From IMG/VR virus record IMGVR_UViG_3300046665_000400, positions 1 through 39,710 of that record: a stretch of DNA of 39,710 nt; one strand, 5' to 3'. Origin of the DNA: a virus. The position numbers were made by a program, and so were the translations under genes. Under the pieces are notes generated by a model, which saw nothing but the letters and a program-made list of their open reading frames with translations, did no database searches and had not been told where the DNA came from. Positions 20,672 to 29,113 of the stretch are shown here, in pieces. Within the stretch, counting starts at the first letter, position 1. Every line of letters starts with the position of its first letter.

Positions 20672-21746
20672 GACCGATTCAATTCTTGTAGCTCAATGCT
20701 CATTCGATTTAACCGTACCGTCCGATCAAGCGGAATATTTGGTATTGGTTCCTGAAGGTGTTTTCCAAGGCCGTGATGGACGTCCTACAGATGCGCCTCA
20801 TTGGGTCCTTACACCAGAGCGTGGTCGTGAAATCGTTGCTGCTTTGAATCAACACAAGGTTGATATGGTCATCGACTACGAACACGCCACATTAAAAAGC
20901 CAGAGTACAGGTGAGCCTGCACCAGCTGCTGGCTGGTTGAAGTCTGCAAACTTCAGGTATATCGATGGAGTTGGAATATGTAGCACTAAATTTGAATGGC
21001 TCGATAAAGCAAAAGCCTTTATTGAGTCGGGTGAATACAAATATTTATCGCCTGTATTTTTCTACAACAAACAAGGCGAAATCCTAGCATTAATCAATGT
21101 CGCTTTAACAAACAACCCTGCATTAGACCAGTTGCCCGAAGCCAAGCTTGCTGCGGCAGCTCAGCAATTTTTTGCCCAAAACAATGATGAGGATTCAACA
21201 ATGAATGAGTTTCTAAAGCTCATGCTTAAAAAACTGGGGCTGGCTGAAACCGCTTCAGAACAAGAAGTGTTGGCAGCTGCCAATAGTGTTTTCACTAAAC
21301 TTGATGGTGCTTTTGGTACTTCAACTGCTAATGATCAGACTTTATTGGCTGCTATCGATAAAGCCATTGAAGTCAAAGCGGCAGCAAACAGTCAGGCTGT
21401 TGTTGATCCGACCAAGTTTGTACCAATCGCTGTATACCAAGAAGCTGTTGCAAAAGCTGTTACTGCTGAAGCCGCTCAAAATACAAAAGAGATTGATGAC
21501 CTCATCCTTGCAGCTTGTAGTGATGGGCGTTTAACAGGTGATGTAACCATTAAATACTACAAAGAGCTGGCTAAAACTAATCCTGATGTTGCCAAAGCAC
21601 AAATTGAAGGATTACCAATAATTGCAGCTTTAACCCAAAAGCAAACCACTACTCACCAACATAACCAGCCTAACCAAAAGCAGGTTTCAGATGAAACTCT
21701 GGCTGTCGGTAATTTGATGGGTGTTGAATGGAACGAGGCTAAATAA
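20670..21746 (+). CDS. Prohead protease with C-terminal scaffold (Mu gpI/gpZ-like)
   Basis: A 358-residue protein. The N-terminal protease domain has VIDYEHAT with His72, and YKYLSPVFF with Ser127, the expected His-Ser pair of the Mu I peptidase family. The C-terminal half (from about 178) is helical and Ala-rich, the scaffold region. Protease cleaves the scaffold and itself during head maturation. A nested in-frame start at 21201 can give the scaffold alone. The start codon lies at the edge of a perfect 9-bp hairpin. Confidence 0.92.
   Translation: MTDSILVAQCSFDLTVPSDQAEYLVLVPEGVFQGRDGRPTDAPHWVLTPERGREIVAALNQHKVDMVIDYEHATLKSQSTGEPAPAAGWLKSANFRYIDGVGICSTKFEWLDKAKAFIESGEYKYLSPVFFYNKQGEILALINVALTNNPALDQLPEAKLAAAAQQFFAQNNDEDSTMNEFLKLMLKKLGLAETASEQEVLAAANSVFTKLDGAFGTSTANDQTLLAAIDKAIEVKAAANSQAVVDPTKFVPIAVYQEAVAKAVTAEAAQNTKEIDDLILAACSDGRLTGDVTIKYYKELAKTNPDVAKAQIEGLPIIAALTQKQTTTHQHNQPNQKQVSDETLAVGNLMGVEWNEAK
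21201..21746 (+). CDS. Nested scaffold protein (gpZ-like internal start)
   Basis: In-frame ATG within the protease gene preceded by GAGG at eight bases; product starts MNEFLKLMLKKLGLAETASE (181 aa). In Mu the scaffold Z is made from an internal start in the I gene, so the same device is expected here. The evidence is the ribosome binding site and the family precedent. Confidence 0.7.
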   Translation: MNEFLKLMLKKLGLAETASEQEVLAAANSVFTKLDGAFGTSTANDQTLLAAIDKAIEVKAAANSQAVVDPTKFVPIAVYQEAVAKAVTAEAAQNTKEIDDLILAACSDGRLTGDVTIKYYKELAKTNPDVAKAQIEGLPIIAALTQKQTTTHQHNQPNQKQVSDETLAVGNLMGVEWNEAK

Positions 21747-21748
21747 TC

Positions 21749-22159
21749 ATGGGCAGTATTTTAACTCAAGAAGAACGTCAAACAGAGCGTCGTGAAGTCG
21801 GTTTGATTCATGTGCCAGTTAAAGCTGGTGCAACGGTGGTGGCTGGTTTTATTGCTGTTGTTGATGCCACAGGCTATGCAGTAACAGCAACTGGTGCAAC
21901 GGGTCTGACTTACTTAGGTCGCTATGAAGACAGCGTTGATAACACAGATGGTGGCAATGGTGATGTTTACGTTTTAGTGCGTACTCACGATGCCTTCCTG
22001 TTTGCTAACAGTGCGACTGATCCTGTGACTCAGGCATCGTTTGGTAAGCCTTGTTATATCGAAAATAATGAAACGGTTGCCGAAACAGATGCTGGTGGAA
22101 CCTTGTCAGTAGCTGGTCGTGTAGTTGGTGTTGATGAAAATGGAGTGTGGATCGAATGA
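21749..22159 (+). CDS. Head decoration-like protein (Mu gp33 position)
   Basis: A 136-residue beta-rich protein: MGSILTQEERQTERREVGLI, then HVPVKAGATVVAGFIAVVDA and a C-terminal SVAGRVVGVDENGVWIE. The composition and place between scaffold and major capsid fit a capsid-associated or decoration protein. It overlaps the major capsid gene by 4 nt (ATGA). Confidence 0.72.
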   Translation: MGSILTQEERQTERREVGLIHVPVKAGATVVAGFIAVVDATGYAVTATGATGLTYLGRYEDSVDNTDGGNGDVYVLVRTHDAFLFANSATDPVTQASFGKPCYIENNETVAETDAGGTLSVAGRVVGVDENGVWIE

Positions 22160-23064
22160 TTGTTAATGGCGCGAATTTAAATGCGATTTTCTTAAATCTT
22201 AGTAAGGTATTTAACCAGACCTTCACTGAAGTTGAGGTTGAATACCCATCTATTGCAATGGTTGTTCCAAGCAATGGTGCGTATGTGGATTATCGCTGGT
22301 TAGCTAATTTTCCTCAGATGAAGGAATGGATCGGTAAAAAACATATTACCAAGCTTGCTGAATATGACTATGTCATTCGTAACAAAGACTATGCGGCAAC
22401 AATTGAAGTGCGTCGTAACGACATTGAAGATGACCAAATGGGAATTTACAAGCCACAAGCTGAGTCTGCTGCATGGTCTGCAAAACAGCATCCAGATGAA
22501 TTGGTTTTTGAGGCAGTAAATAAAGCTTTTACGGCTAAATGTTATGACGGTCAACCGATGATTTCAGGAAGTCATAAAGTTGGCAAATTGACCTTTAGCA
22601 ATAAAGGAACCAAGAAACTTTCGATTGCTTCATTAGCAGCAGCTCAAGCCTCATATGGTGTAGCACGCACTACTATGATGAAATTCAAAGACGAATCAGG
22701 CCGTCCTTTGAATGTTAAGCCGAACGTATTGCTTGTGCCTCCAGCACAGGAAGATGTAGCCAATGCCTTGATGACTGTTGACCGCTTGGAAGATGGTAAA
22801 CCAAACCCTTACAAGGGTACGGCAAAGGTACAAGTGTCAACACGTTTAACTGATGACGATGCATGGTTCTTGTTGGACAACACAAAACCTGTAAAACCTT
22901 TTGTATATCAGGTGCGTAAAAAACCAGTATTTGTTTCACAAACCAATATGGATTCTCCATCTGTATTTATGGAAGGTGTTTTCTTCTTTGGTGCTGAAGC
23001 GCGTGGTGCTGCGGGTTATGGCTTCTGGCAAACCATTTACGGCTCAACTGGTAAGGAGGCGTAA
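22156..23064 (+). CDS. Major capsid protein (Mu gpT-like)
   Basis: A 302-residue protein: MIVNGANLNAIFLNLSKVFN, then VPSNGAYVDYRWLANFPQMK, VIRNKDYAATIEVRRNDIED and, later, RPLNVKPNVLLVPPAQEDVA. These are hallmarks of Mu gpT-type major head proteins (HK97-like fold). The ATG at 22156 is preferred over a GTG nine bases earlier because the family starts here and it is coupled to the upstream stop. Confidence 0.94.
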   Translation: MIVNGANLNAIFLNLSKVFNQTFTEVEVEYPSIAMVVPSNGAYVDYRWLANFPQMKEWIGKKHITKLAEYDYVIRNKDYAATIEVRRNDIEDDQMGIYKPQAESAAWSAKQHPDELVFEAVNKAFTAKCYDGQPMISGSHKVGKLTFSNKGTKKLSIASLAAAQASYGVARTTMMKFKDESGRPLNVKPNVLLVPPAQEDVANALMTVDRLEDGKPNPYKGTAKVQVSTRLTDDDAWFLLDNTKPVKPFVYQVRKKPVFVSQTNMDSPSVFMEGVFFFGAEARGAAGYGFWQTIYGSTGKEA

Positions 23065-23067
23065 GCC

Positions 23068-23496
23068 ATGTATGCAACGGCAGACGCGATGATTGAAAAG
23101 TTCGGTGAGCGTGAACTAATTCAGCTCACTGATAATGAAGCTCCATATCAGGATGTCATTAATTACGACAAACTGAATAAGGCTTTACAGCACGCTAACT
23201 CTCAAATTGAGGGCTATCTTGTTAGTCGCTATAAGCTGCCGTTGCAAACAGTTCCACCATTTTTAGAATCCATTGCATGTGACATGGCTCGTTACCATGC
23301 CTGTATTGGAGCATTTTCTGAGAATGATCCTATCCGTACACGTTATGACGATGCGATAAAAACCCTAAAGGAAATCGCAAAAGGTAACGTCAGTCTTGGT
23401 AACGCTCCAGCTGGAGAGTCCGAGCCTGTTAAAACGTCCTCTAACAACGTGATGTTTCAGGTCGGACGCAATGATTTCGGAGGTCGTGGATGGTAG
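23068..23496 (+). CDS. DUF1320 protein (Mu gp36-like)
   Basis: A 142-residue protein: MYATADAMIEKFGERELIQL, then ALQHANSQIEGYLVSRYKLP and IACDMARYHACIGAF. DUF1320 members act as head-completion or connector adaptors between portal and tail. AGGAGG precedes the start. It overlaps the next gene by 7 nt. Confidence 0.9.
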   Translation: MYATADAMIEKFGERELIQLTDNEAPYQDVINYDKLNKALQHANSQIEGYLVSRYKLPLQTVPPFLESIACDMARYHACIGAFSENDPIRTRYDDAIKTLKEIAKGNVSLGNAPAGESEPVKTSSNNVMFQVGRNDFGGRGW

Positions 23497-24104
23497 AAAA
23501 TCTTGATCTCGGAATTGTTGTGCAAGGCATGAAAGATGTCATGGCAAAACAGCTTGAAACTAAGGTGTGGCCGTGGATTCGGGAAATCAAAACCTATGGT
23601 GGTGAATTCGATGATGAAACTTTAGCTTTTATCGATACATTCCCTGCAATCTGGGTGACTTTCCAAGGATCAGGTGCACCTCGCAAACTTAGTGAAAACA
23701 AAACTGTTTATCCCGTTAATTTAGTTGTTTTGGTTGGTGCTCGTTCAGTCCGTAACGAAGAAGCTCAACGCTTAGGCGGTGGTCGTGACATCGGAACTTT
23801 TAAGATGTTAAGCCTCGTTCAAAACTTGCTTATTGGCAATGATTTATCAAGTGTCAAAGTAAAAGGTTTAGCCCCATTAGGGTTGGGCCGTACCAGAACA
23901 ATTTTTAATACAACAACACGCAAACAGTCTGTGAGCGTGCTTTCTCAAGAATTTCATACCCAATACACCATCACGGCTTCAGATAGAGACCGTGAAGAAG
24001 CTGAGACTGTTGAAGATCTGCTGGGTATTCAAGTCGATTATTACTTTCAACCGAACGACGGCATTGTTGATGCATCGGATCGTGTTGAGTTTCAGGAAAA
24101 ATAA
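23490..24104 (+). CDS. DUF1834 protein (Mu gp37-like)
   Basis: A 204-residue protein: MVENLDLGIVVQGMKDVMAK, then FPAIWVTFQGSGAPRKLSEN and ITASDRDREEAETVEDLLGI. DUF1834 proteins are tail-terminator-like and lie just before the sheath gene in Mu-like phages, as here. Start chosen at the family N-terminus with GGAGG upstream inside the previous gene. Confidence 0.9.
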   Translation: MVENLDLGIVVQGMKDVMAKQLETKVWPWIREIKTYGGEFDDETLAFIDTFPAIWVTFQGSGAPRKLSENKTVYPVNLVVLVGARSVRNEEAQRLGGGRDIGTFKMLSLVQNLLIGNDLSSVKVKGLAPLGLGRTRTIFNTTTRKQSVSVLSQEFHTQYTITASDRDREEAETVEDLLGIQVDYYFQPNDGIVDASDRVEFQEK

Positions 24105-24107
24105 GCT

Positions 24108-24458
24108 ATGTCTATTTCTGCAAATATTAAAGTTCCAGACGTATACACCAGCGTCAATATCAATACTCAGCGTACAGGTTTGCCCCTTAATGATCAGCGA
24201 GTTTTGTTTGTGACGCTGGATGTTTTGTCAGAACAATTTACGCCTGTCGATATTTATGACAAGGCCGATGCTGATACCAAATTCGGTGCTAACTCACAAG
24301 CTGGGCGAATGATCACTGCTGCTGTTAAAACAAATCGTACTGTCAGTGTGCAAGCTGTAGCTCTTGCTGCTGAAAATGTTCAAACACAGTCCGCTATTCA
24401 GACCGAAAGTGGTAGTGCGCTTTTAACTGAAGGTGGCGCTTTGATTGAACCGGAGTAA
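24108..24458 (+). CDS. Tail sheath N-terminal fragment (split sheath, part 1)
   Basis: A 116-residue protein. Residues 1-90 look like the beginning of a Mu gpL-type sheath (KVPDVYTSVNINTQRTGLPL, NDQRVLFVT, FGANSQAGRMITAAVKTNRT, VSVQAVAL). The last 25 residues switch to a beta-hairpin-like repeat (TESGSALLTEGGALIEPE) more typical of fibre or collar proteins. A whole sheath is about 400-500 residues; the missing part resembles the separate gene at 27488-28297. The stop is TAA, followed in the same frame by GTT and then the ATG of the next gene. AGGA lies upstream of the start. Whether this fragment is functional cannot be told from sequence. Confidence 0.75.
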   Translation: MSISANIKVPDVYTSVNINTQRTGLPLNDQRVLFVTLDVLSEQFTPVDIYDKADADTKFGANSQAGRMITAAVKTNRTVSVQAVALAAENVQTQSAIQTESGSALLTEGGALIEPE

Positions 24459-24461
24459 GTT

Positions 24462-26693
24462 ATGGCTCAACAGACAATTGTAATTGAAGTTCCTGGTACT
24501 CCGATTAGTCAACTTGAACCAACTTCAAGTGTATCACCAGAAGATGTATTGCCAGTTGTACAGGGTAAAGAAACCAGAAAAGCACCTTTAGAACAAGTCG
24601 CTGATATGGTTAAAGCTGGCTTGGGTTCAGCGGCATCAAAGGATGCTAGTGAGTTTGCTACGCCCAGCGCAGTGACTTCTGTAGCACAAGAAAGTCAACA
24701 ACGTGACGATGCACAGAATGAAAGAATTGACGATGTTGAATTCAAGATCACACTTGCTCAGTCTGGTGTAGAGGCATCTTTTGATAGTTATGCAGCTATG
24801 CTTGCATACACTCCATCGAAGGCGAATGTCTCCGTCCGTGTAAATAATGATCCCGACAATACAAAAGTTGGGACATATACGTGGACTGGTAGTGAATATA
24901 AAAAAGGATTTGATCTTGCTCAGTATCTTTTAAACATTGTTAATGCACTAGCAACTGTTAAGCCTCAGCACTTAGCCAATGCCACAGATTTTAATTTAAT
25001 TGTTAATGCTGGCAATTATTTTATTTCATCTCAGCCTGATGCACAGACGATGTTGAATCTGCCAGCGGCTTATCAGCTTTCAGGTTCTTTAATCAATGTG
25101 CCGATGTCGGACACTGTGCAAAATGGCGTCTTACGTTATGCATATCAGATTTATAGAACTGGTCTAGGTACTGCAATTGAGCGTTATTGCATAAATTATG
25201 TATGGCGTGATTGGTCTGTTGTTGCTGATAGAAAAAGCATGTCAGATTTACAAGGACTTGCGCTAACTACATCAAGCCTTGAAGCACGTCATCACTACAA
25301 GCTAGTTCTTCAGTATCTTGGAAAGCATCTTGCTGAGTATCTTCCACTCGGTGGGACTCGTTTTCCACTCTATGTGGATAAGAATCTTGGAACTGTTCTT
25401 GAAGTAGATGTAACTACTGGGGAAATTATTGGTAATTTTTCATCAAACACTTCAACTCAAAAAGTTAAATCAATTGGTGAAAAACTGCCAGAACATTTAA
25501 TTATTGCGCCTTACAAAGTTGACCACTTCTTGTTCTACGGCCAATCGTTATCTGTTGGTGCTACAGCAACAACTATACTTTCAAATGCTCAACCTCTGCA
25601 CAACCTGACATTTGATACAGGCACTCGTATGCAAGGCCTTGTTGCGACTGCAACAAAATCTTTAATTGAAGAATATTTTGCTGGTCAAGCTGCTCCAGAT
25701 GGCGGAACTAACCGTGGTGAAACGGTTTGTTCTGGAGCTGCCAATATGTCAGCTTTGCTTGCCTATCAGGAAAACTCTATTGATCCAGAAGAATTTCCTA
25801 TTTTTGCAAGTACAGCAGGTAAAGGTGGTACAGCAATTGCAAACCTTAAAAAAGGTACTCAATGGTATAACGATGTCTTTTTGCTTCATCTAAATAAAGC
25901 AAAAGAGCTTATTGGCACGGAATATGGTGTGAGTTGTATTGGTTGGTTGCAAGGTGAACAAGATGCCGCTGCTACAACTTCTTACGCAAGTTATTTGAGC
26001 CAGTTCCTACAGCTTCGTCAGGATATGGAGGCTGATGTTCAATTAATATCAGGGAAAAATCAGCCTGTTCATTTGTTAACGTATCAGATGAGCTACCGAG
26101 CACTTGGGCCACGTGATGTCATCACTAGAGCACTCTATGATGCAACCAATCTTGATGAAAAAATTCATCTAGTCACTCCAACTTATCTTTTTCCACATAA
26201 CCCATCAGATCAAGTTCATTTGACCTCTATAGGCTACAAATGGATTTCGGCATATTTTGGACGTGCTCGGAAAGAGCTTCTTTGGGATAGGATTTTCCCA
26301 CGTTCGCTCAAAGTATTGTCAGCTACTTATTCTGGTAAAAAAATTACGGTCAAGTTCAAAGTGCCAACTAGTCCACTTGTTCTTGATATAGCTAATTTGG
26401 CAATGACAACTGATTACGGTTTCAGAGTTACAGATGGAGCGAACACACTAGCAATAGACACAATTAATGCGTATGAGGATACAGTAGTTATTAATCTACT
26501 GAATACTCCCTCATCGGATGTATATGTACGTTATGCCTATGATTATCTGGGTTCAGGTCTTACGATTTTGAATGGTGCATCAGGAAATTTACGTGATAGT
26601 ACAGATGAACCAGTTGTAATTGCTGGTGAAACCAAGCCGATGTTCTATGTGGCCCCACATTTTGAGCTAAAAGCTATCAAGGAGGCAATCTAA
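24462..26693 (+). CDS. Tail-fibre protein with SGNH esterase domain
   Basis: A 743-residue protein. The N-terminal 100 residues are a virion-anchoring type segment (PISQLEPTSSVSPEDVLPVV, then QGKETRKAPLEQVADMV) and a coiled part (QQRDDAQNERIDDVEFK). A middle region (about 110-340) with DSYAAMLAYTPSKANVSVRV and TYTWTGSEYKK fits a fibre shaft. The C-terminal esterase starts near 352: FYGQSLSVG with nucleophile Ser362, GWLQGEQD at 494-501, and DQVHLTSIGY with Asp583/His586. A beta-sandwich tail follows. It probably removes acetyl groups from capsule or surface sugars during adsorption. GGAG lies six bases before the ATG. It is inserted between the two sheath pieces. Confidence 0.85.
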   Translation: MAQQTIVIEVPGTPISQLEPTSSVSPEDVLPVVQGKETRKAPLEQVADMVKAGLGSAASKDASEFATPSAVTSVAQESQQRDDAQNERIDDVEFKITLAQSGVEASFDSYAAMLAYTPSKANVSVRVNNDPDNTKVGTYTWTGSEYKKGFDLAQYLLNIVNALATVKPQHLANATDFNLIVNAGNYFISSQPDAQTMLNLPAAYQLSGSLINVPMSDTVQNGVLRYAYQIYRTGLGTAIERYCINYVWRDWSVVADRKSMSDLQGLALTTSSLEARHHYKLVLQYLGKHLAEYLPLGGTRFPLYVDKNLGTVLEVDVTTGEIIGNFSSNTSTQKVKSIGEKLPEHLIIAPYKVDHFLFYGQSLSVGATATTILSNAQPLHNLTFDTGTRMQGLVATATKSLIEEYFAGQAAPDGGTNRGETVCSGAANMSALLAYQENSIDPEEFPIFASTAGKGGTAIANLKKGTQWYNDVFLLHLNKAKELIGTEYGVSCIGWLQGEQDAAATTSYASYLSQFLQLRQDMEADVQLISGKNQPVHLLTYQMSYRALGPRDVITRALYDATNLDEKIHLVTPTYLFPHNPSDQVHLTSIGYKWISAYFGRARKELLWDRIFPRSLKVLSATYSGKKITVKFKVPTSPLVLDIANLAMTTDYGFRVTDGANTLAIDTINAYEDTVVINLLNTPSSDVYVRYAYDYLGSGLTILNGASGNLRDSTDEPVVIAGETKPMFYVAPHFELKAIKEAI

Positions 26694-27472
26694 TGTTAAT
26701 CCATGTTCTTCCTGTAGCAGTCGCAAATACTATGCGTCAGCTTAATGCAATAGACGTAGAACGATATGACTCAGTAGCAAATAGCTTGTTTGCTCGATGG
26801 GATTTTCGTGCAAGCACTGTACCATCTACTGGAAATTTCACAGTTCTAAATGCTCAAAACAAGCCATATAAAAAACTAATTCCTGTTGATAGTAATTATT
26901 TAACTTATCAACCTGATGGCTTGCTTGTGCAGGGTTTTGCATCTCGTGGTGTGCGAAGCCCATTATTTAATCGGGATTTACCACTTGGTTATACGTTGTG
27001 CTGCTTAGCTACTATTGTGGGGGTGCGCGACAATAAGATTTTGATGGTCATGGGTGATCAATCAGACTCAGAGCAGTCAACAAGTCGTACTGGTGCCTCA
27101 ATTTTCATTTCTGGAGCAACTGACAATAATGTCTTTGTCGGGATTGGAGGAGCATCATCTAGTGCAACATTCTTCCCAGTTCAATTAAGCGTACCCATAT
27201 TCTTTTGTTTGACCGTTGAGAATCTGCCAAATGCAGTCAATGTGCGTGGTTATGTTAAAGCTACAGGTTTAGATCACCAAATTCCAATGTCTGCACCTAG
27301 GCCGCTTAATGATAACCCGCGCTCTCAGATCGGCCTTGGTAGCGTTGACTACTTATCAACCAGCACATCTCAAAATCTGAAATATTCAGAATTTTCAATT
27401 TTCACGAAACCCTTAACTGCTGAAGAAGTTGAAGCCGAATATCAAGCAGTCAAAGTACGTCACTCTTTATAA
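26693..27472 (+). CDS. Putative lectin-like (LamG-type) tail protein
   Basis: A 259-residue, beta-rich protein: ANSLFARWDFRASTVPSTGN, then a run of beta strands and a closing YSEFSIFTKPLTAEEVEAEY, which resembles the end of LamG/concanavalin-like domains (ALSAEEIxxxY). I infer a carbohydrate-binding role next to the esterase. AAGGAGG lies seven bases before the ATG, and it overlaps the esterase gene by one base. Together the two genes form a receptor-binding cassette inside the sheath locus. Weaker alternative: an assembly partner for the esterase fibre. Confidence 0.6.
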   Translation: MLIHVLPVAVANTMRQLNAIDVERYDSVANSLFARWDFRASTVPSTGNFTVLNAQNKPYKKLIPVDSNYLTYQPDGLLVQGFASRGVRSPLFNRDLPLGYTLCCLATIVGVRDNKILMVMGDQSDSEQSTSRTGASIFISGATDNNVFVGIGGASSSATFFPVQLSVPIFFCLTVENLPNAVNVRGYVKATGLDHQIPMSAPRPLNDNPRSQIGLGSVDYLSTSTSQNLKYSEFSIFTKPLTAEEVEAEYQAVKVRHSL

Positions 27473-27487
27473 TAGGTAATATTCACT

Positions 27488-28297
27488 ATGACTCTTCAAA
27501 ATACACTCGATACCATCGCCCCTCTAGGTCACACCATCATTGCCGTATCAGCACCTCCAGCAGCTGGAACTGATACAACTGCATGGATTGATCACTTAAC
27601 ATCGGTAAGTGATGCGATCAACCAAAAGCCAGCAATTTTGGTGGTTCCATTTACTGATATCGTTGCAGCTGAAACCTTTGCAGACCAAGCTCCAGTAAAA
27701 ACTTGTTACCGTGTGGTGGTGGTTTGCTATCACGGTGCAACAGGTCAAGAACCTGAAATTGCAGCAGCAATGGCCGCAGCTTTGGCAGACTCAAACGATC
27801 CAGCATTACCATTCAATGGTGTAAACCTTGAAGGTGTAACGCCTGTTTCAGATGAGTACAAACTGAAGTTTGAGCGTATCAATGCTGCTTTAAACAAAGG
27901 CGTGTGTATGATCGAAACTGGGGCTGACGGCAAACCTGAAATTGTTCGCGCAATTTCTACATTCCGTATTAATCCAGACTCAGGCGATGCAGATGACATC
28001 ATGCTTGATATTAATGGCGCTTTGGTTATCGATTACACCCGTAAAGTGATTCGTACAGCCTTGCTTAAAGAGCGTCGTCGAAAAAACACAGCAGCTGCGC
28101 GACGTAATGTACGCTCGGTTATGTTGGCTGAACTTCTTAAACTTGATCGTGCTGAAATCCTTGAAAACGTTGAGGATACAAAGGATCAGTTAACTGTCAT
28201 TCAGAACGAAAATAACAAAACTTGGGCTATCGGAAAAATCCCTGCACATTGGGTGCGAGGTATGCACGTAGTTGATGCCCAGTTAGACGTCTACTAA
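27488..28297 (+). CDS. Tail sheath C-terminal part (split sheath, part 2)
   Basis: A 269-residue protein that reads like the second half of a contractile tail sheath: DTIAPLGHTIIAVSAPPAAG, ILVVPFTDIVAAETFADQ, PFNGVNLEGVTPVSDEYKLK, RINAALNKGVCMIETGADGK and TFRINPDSGDADDIMLDING. The end (KIPAHWVRGMHVVDAQLDVY) is the typical sheath C-terminus. An in-frame TAG lies 15 bases before the ATG, so it cannot be part of a longer ORF. Together with the 116-aa fragment it gives 385 residues, about the size of a small sheath. It is followed by an intrinsic terminator. Ribosome binding site is weak (AGG at 11 bases). Confidence 0.85.
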   Translation: MTLQNTLDTIAPLGHTIIAVSAPPAAGTDTTAWIDHLTSVSDAINQKPAILVVPFTDIVAAETFADQAPVKTCYRVVVVCYHGATGQEPEIAAAMAAALADSNDPALPFNGVNLEGVTPVSDEYKLKFERINAALNKGVCMIETGADGKPEIVRAISTFRINPDSGDADDIMLDINGALVIDYTRKVIRTALLKERRRKNTAAARRNVRSVMLAELLKLDRAEILENVEDTKDQLTVIQNENNKTWAIGKIPAHWVRGMHVVDAQLDVY

Positions 28298-28309
28298 ACC
28301 AAACACTTT

Positions 28310-28337
28310 AAAAAAGGTCGCATTTGCGGCCTTTTTT
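28310..28337 (+). terminator. Intrinsic terminator after sheath part 2
   Basis: AAAAAAGGTCGC-ATTT-GCGGCCTTTTTT forms a 12-bp stem with one G-T pair and ends in a T-run. It is directly followed by hairpin copy 4. Confidence 0.85.
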
Positions 28338-28341
28338 ATTG

Positions 28342-28359
28342 GGCGGAAGTATTTCCGCC
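28342..28359 (+). repeat. GCGGAAG hairpin repeat, copy 4
   Basis: GGCGGAA-GTAT-TTCCGCC followed by TGATC, four bases after the intrinsic terminator and 58 bases before the tail tube gene. Confidence 0.8.
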
Positions 28360-28416
28360 TGATCTTATTTAAATAGTTATTTGACAATGAGTCATCGTTA
28401 AAAAGAGAGACACACA

Positions 28417-28794
28417 ATGTCTGAAGATGCAGTTGGCTCAATTGTGATGAGCTTTAATGGGTTGGATTACGATGTTTCGCGGCTTGGTACGAGTATTACG
28501 ACTGGGAACCGCCCAATCGCTACGATGAACCGTCAACAGCGTGTGAAATATAAATCGAAAGGTATTACGACTTATGAACTCACTGCTACTGTAGTCATTC
28601 CAGATGGAAAGGACACCGTGCAATGGCTTAAAGTGGATGATGCCCGAATTTCAATCGAATCCCCTTCAGGGAATTACCGTGAAACTTTCATTGACTGTAA
28701 TGTCACTTCTGTTGGTGCTACTTACGACTTAAATGGCGAAACAGTCCGTGAGCTTCAGTTGTTCTGCTTAGACTATATTGACGAAACATTGTAG
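28417..28794 (+). CDS. Tail tube protein (Mu gpM-like)
   Basis: A 125-residue protein: SIVMSFNGLDYDVSRLGTSI, then NRQQRVKYKSKGITTYELTA and a C-terminal ATYDLNGETVRELQLFCLDY. This is the pattern of Mu-type tail tube proteins, which polymerise inside the sheath. It lies downstream of the sheath as usual, but separated from it by a terminator and a repeat hairpin. Confidence 0.9.
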   Translation: MSEDAVGSIVMSFNGLDYDVSRLGTSITTGNRPIATMNRQQRVKYKSKGITTYELTATVVIPDGKDTVQWLKVDDARISIESPSGNYRETFIDCNVTSVGATYDLNGETVRELQLFCLDYIDETL

Positions 28795-28801
28795 GTAAAA
28801 A

Positions 28802-29113
28802 ATGGAAAAAATCTTTATTGAAGATGACTTACCTGTTGCGATTAACTTAGAACGCAATAAGAAAAAAATTAAGTGCACCAAGTTTATTATTTTCGATTTG
28901 ACAGCACTTGAATATGTTGAAGCTCAGTCGAAAATCACTGGACTGCAATATGTATCTATTTCTGATGTAGTTGCGATGGTTAAGTTAATTGATTCAAATG
29001 GCAATCAATATGAACCTACATATGATGAAATCGCACAAACATCAAAATTTAATTTAACCCATTTCTTCGATAAAAAGGCTGAACTTGAGGCAAAGGTGAA
29101 AGCCGCGAATTAA
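28802..29113 (+). CDS. Tail assembly chaperone (Mu gp41-like)
   Basis: A 103-residue protein: MEKIFIEDDLPVAINLERNK, then FIIFDLTALEYVEAQSKITG. It lies between tube and tape measure, where contractile-tail phages encode two chaperones linked by a -1 frameshift. The second frame opens at 29089, before this gene's stop at 29111-29113. Possible slip at the Lys codon in GCA-AAG-GTG. Confidence 0.78.
   Translation: MEKIFIEDDLPVAINLERNKKKIKCTKFIIFDLTALEYVEAQSKITGLQYVSISDVVAMVKLIDSNGNQYEPTYDEIAQTSKFNLTHFFDKKAELEAKVKAAN

Noticed and set aside
21286-21534. Leu/Lys-rich ORF within the protease-scaffold gene
   Set aside because: Out-of-frame shadow of the scaffold coding region with no ribosome binding site.
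27745-28002. Antisense ORFs inside late genes (for example here and at 29603-29848, 31859-32212, 7488-7769)
   Set aside because: They mirror codon structure of strong sense genes, lack ribosome binding sites and show no protein features.
28381-28409. TTGACA before the tail tube gene as a promoter
   Set aside because: No -10 at 16-18 bp; the nearest TTAAAA is too close.
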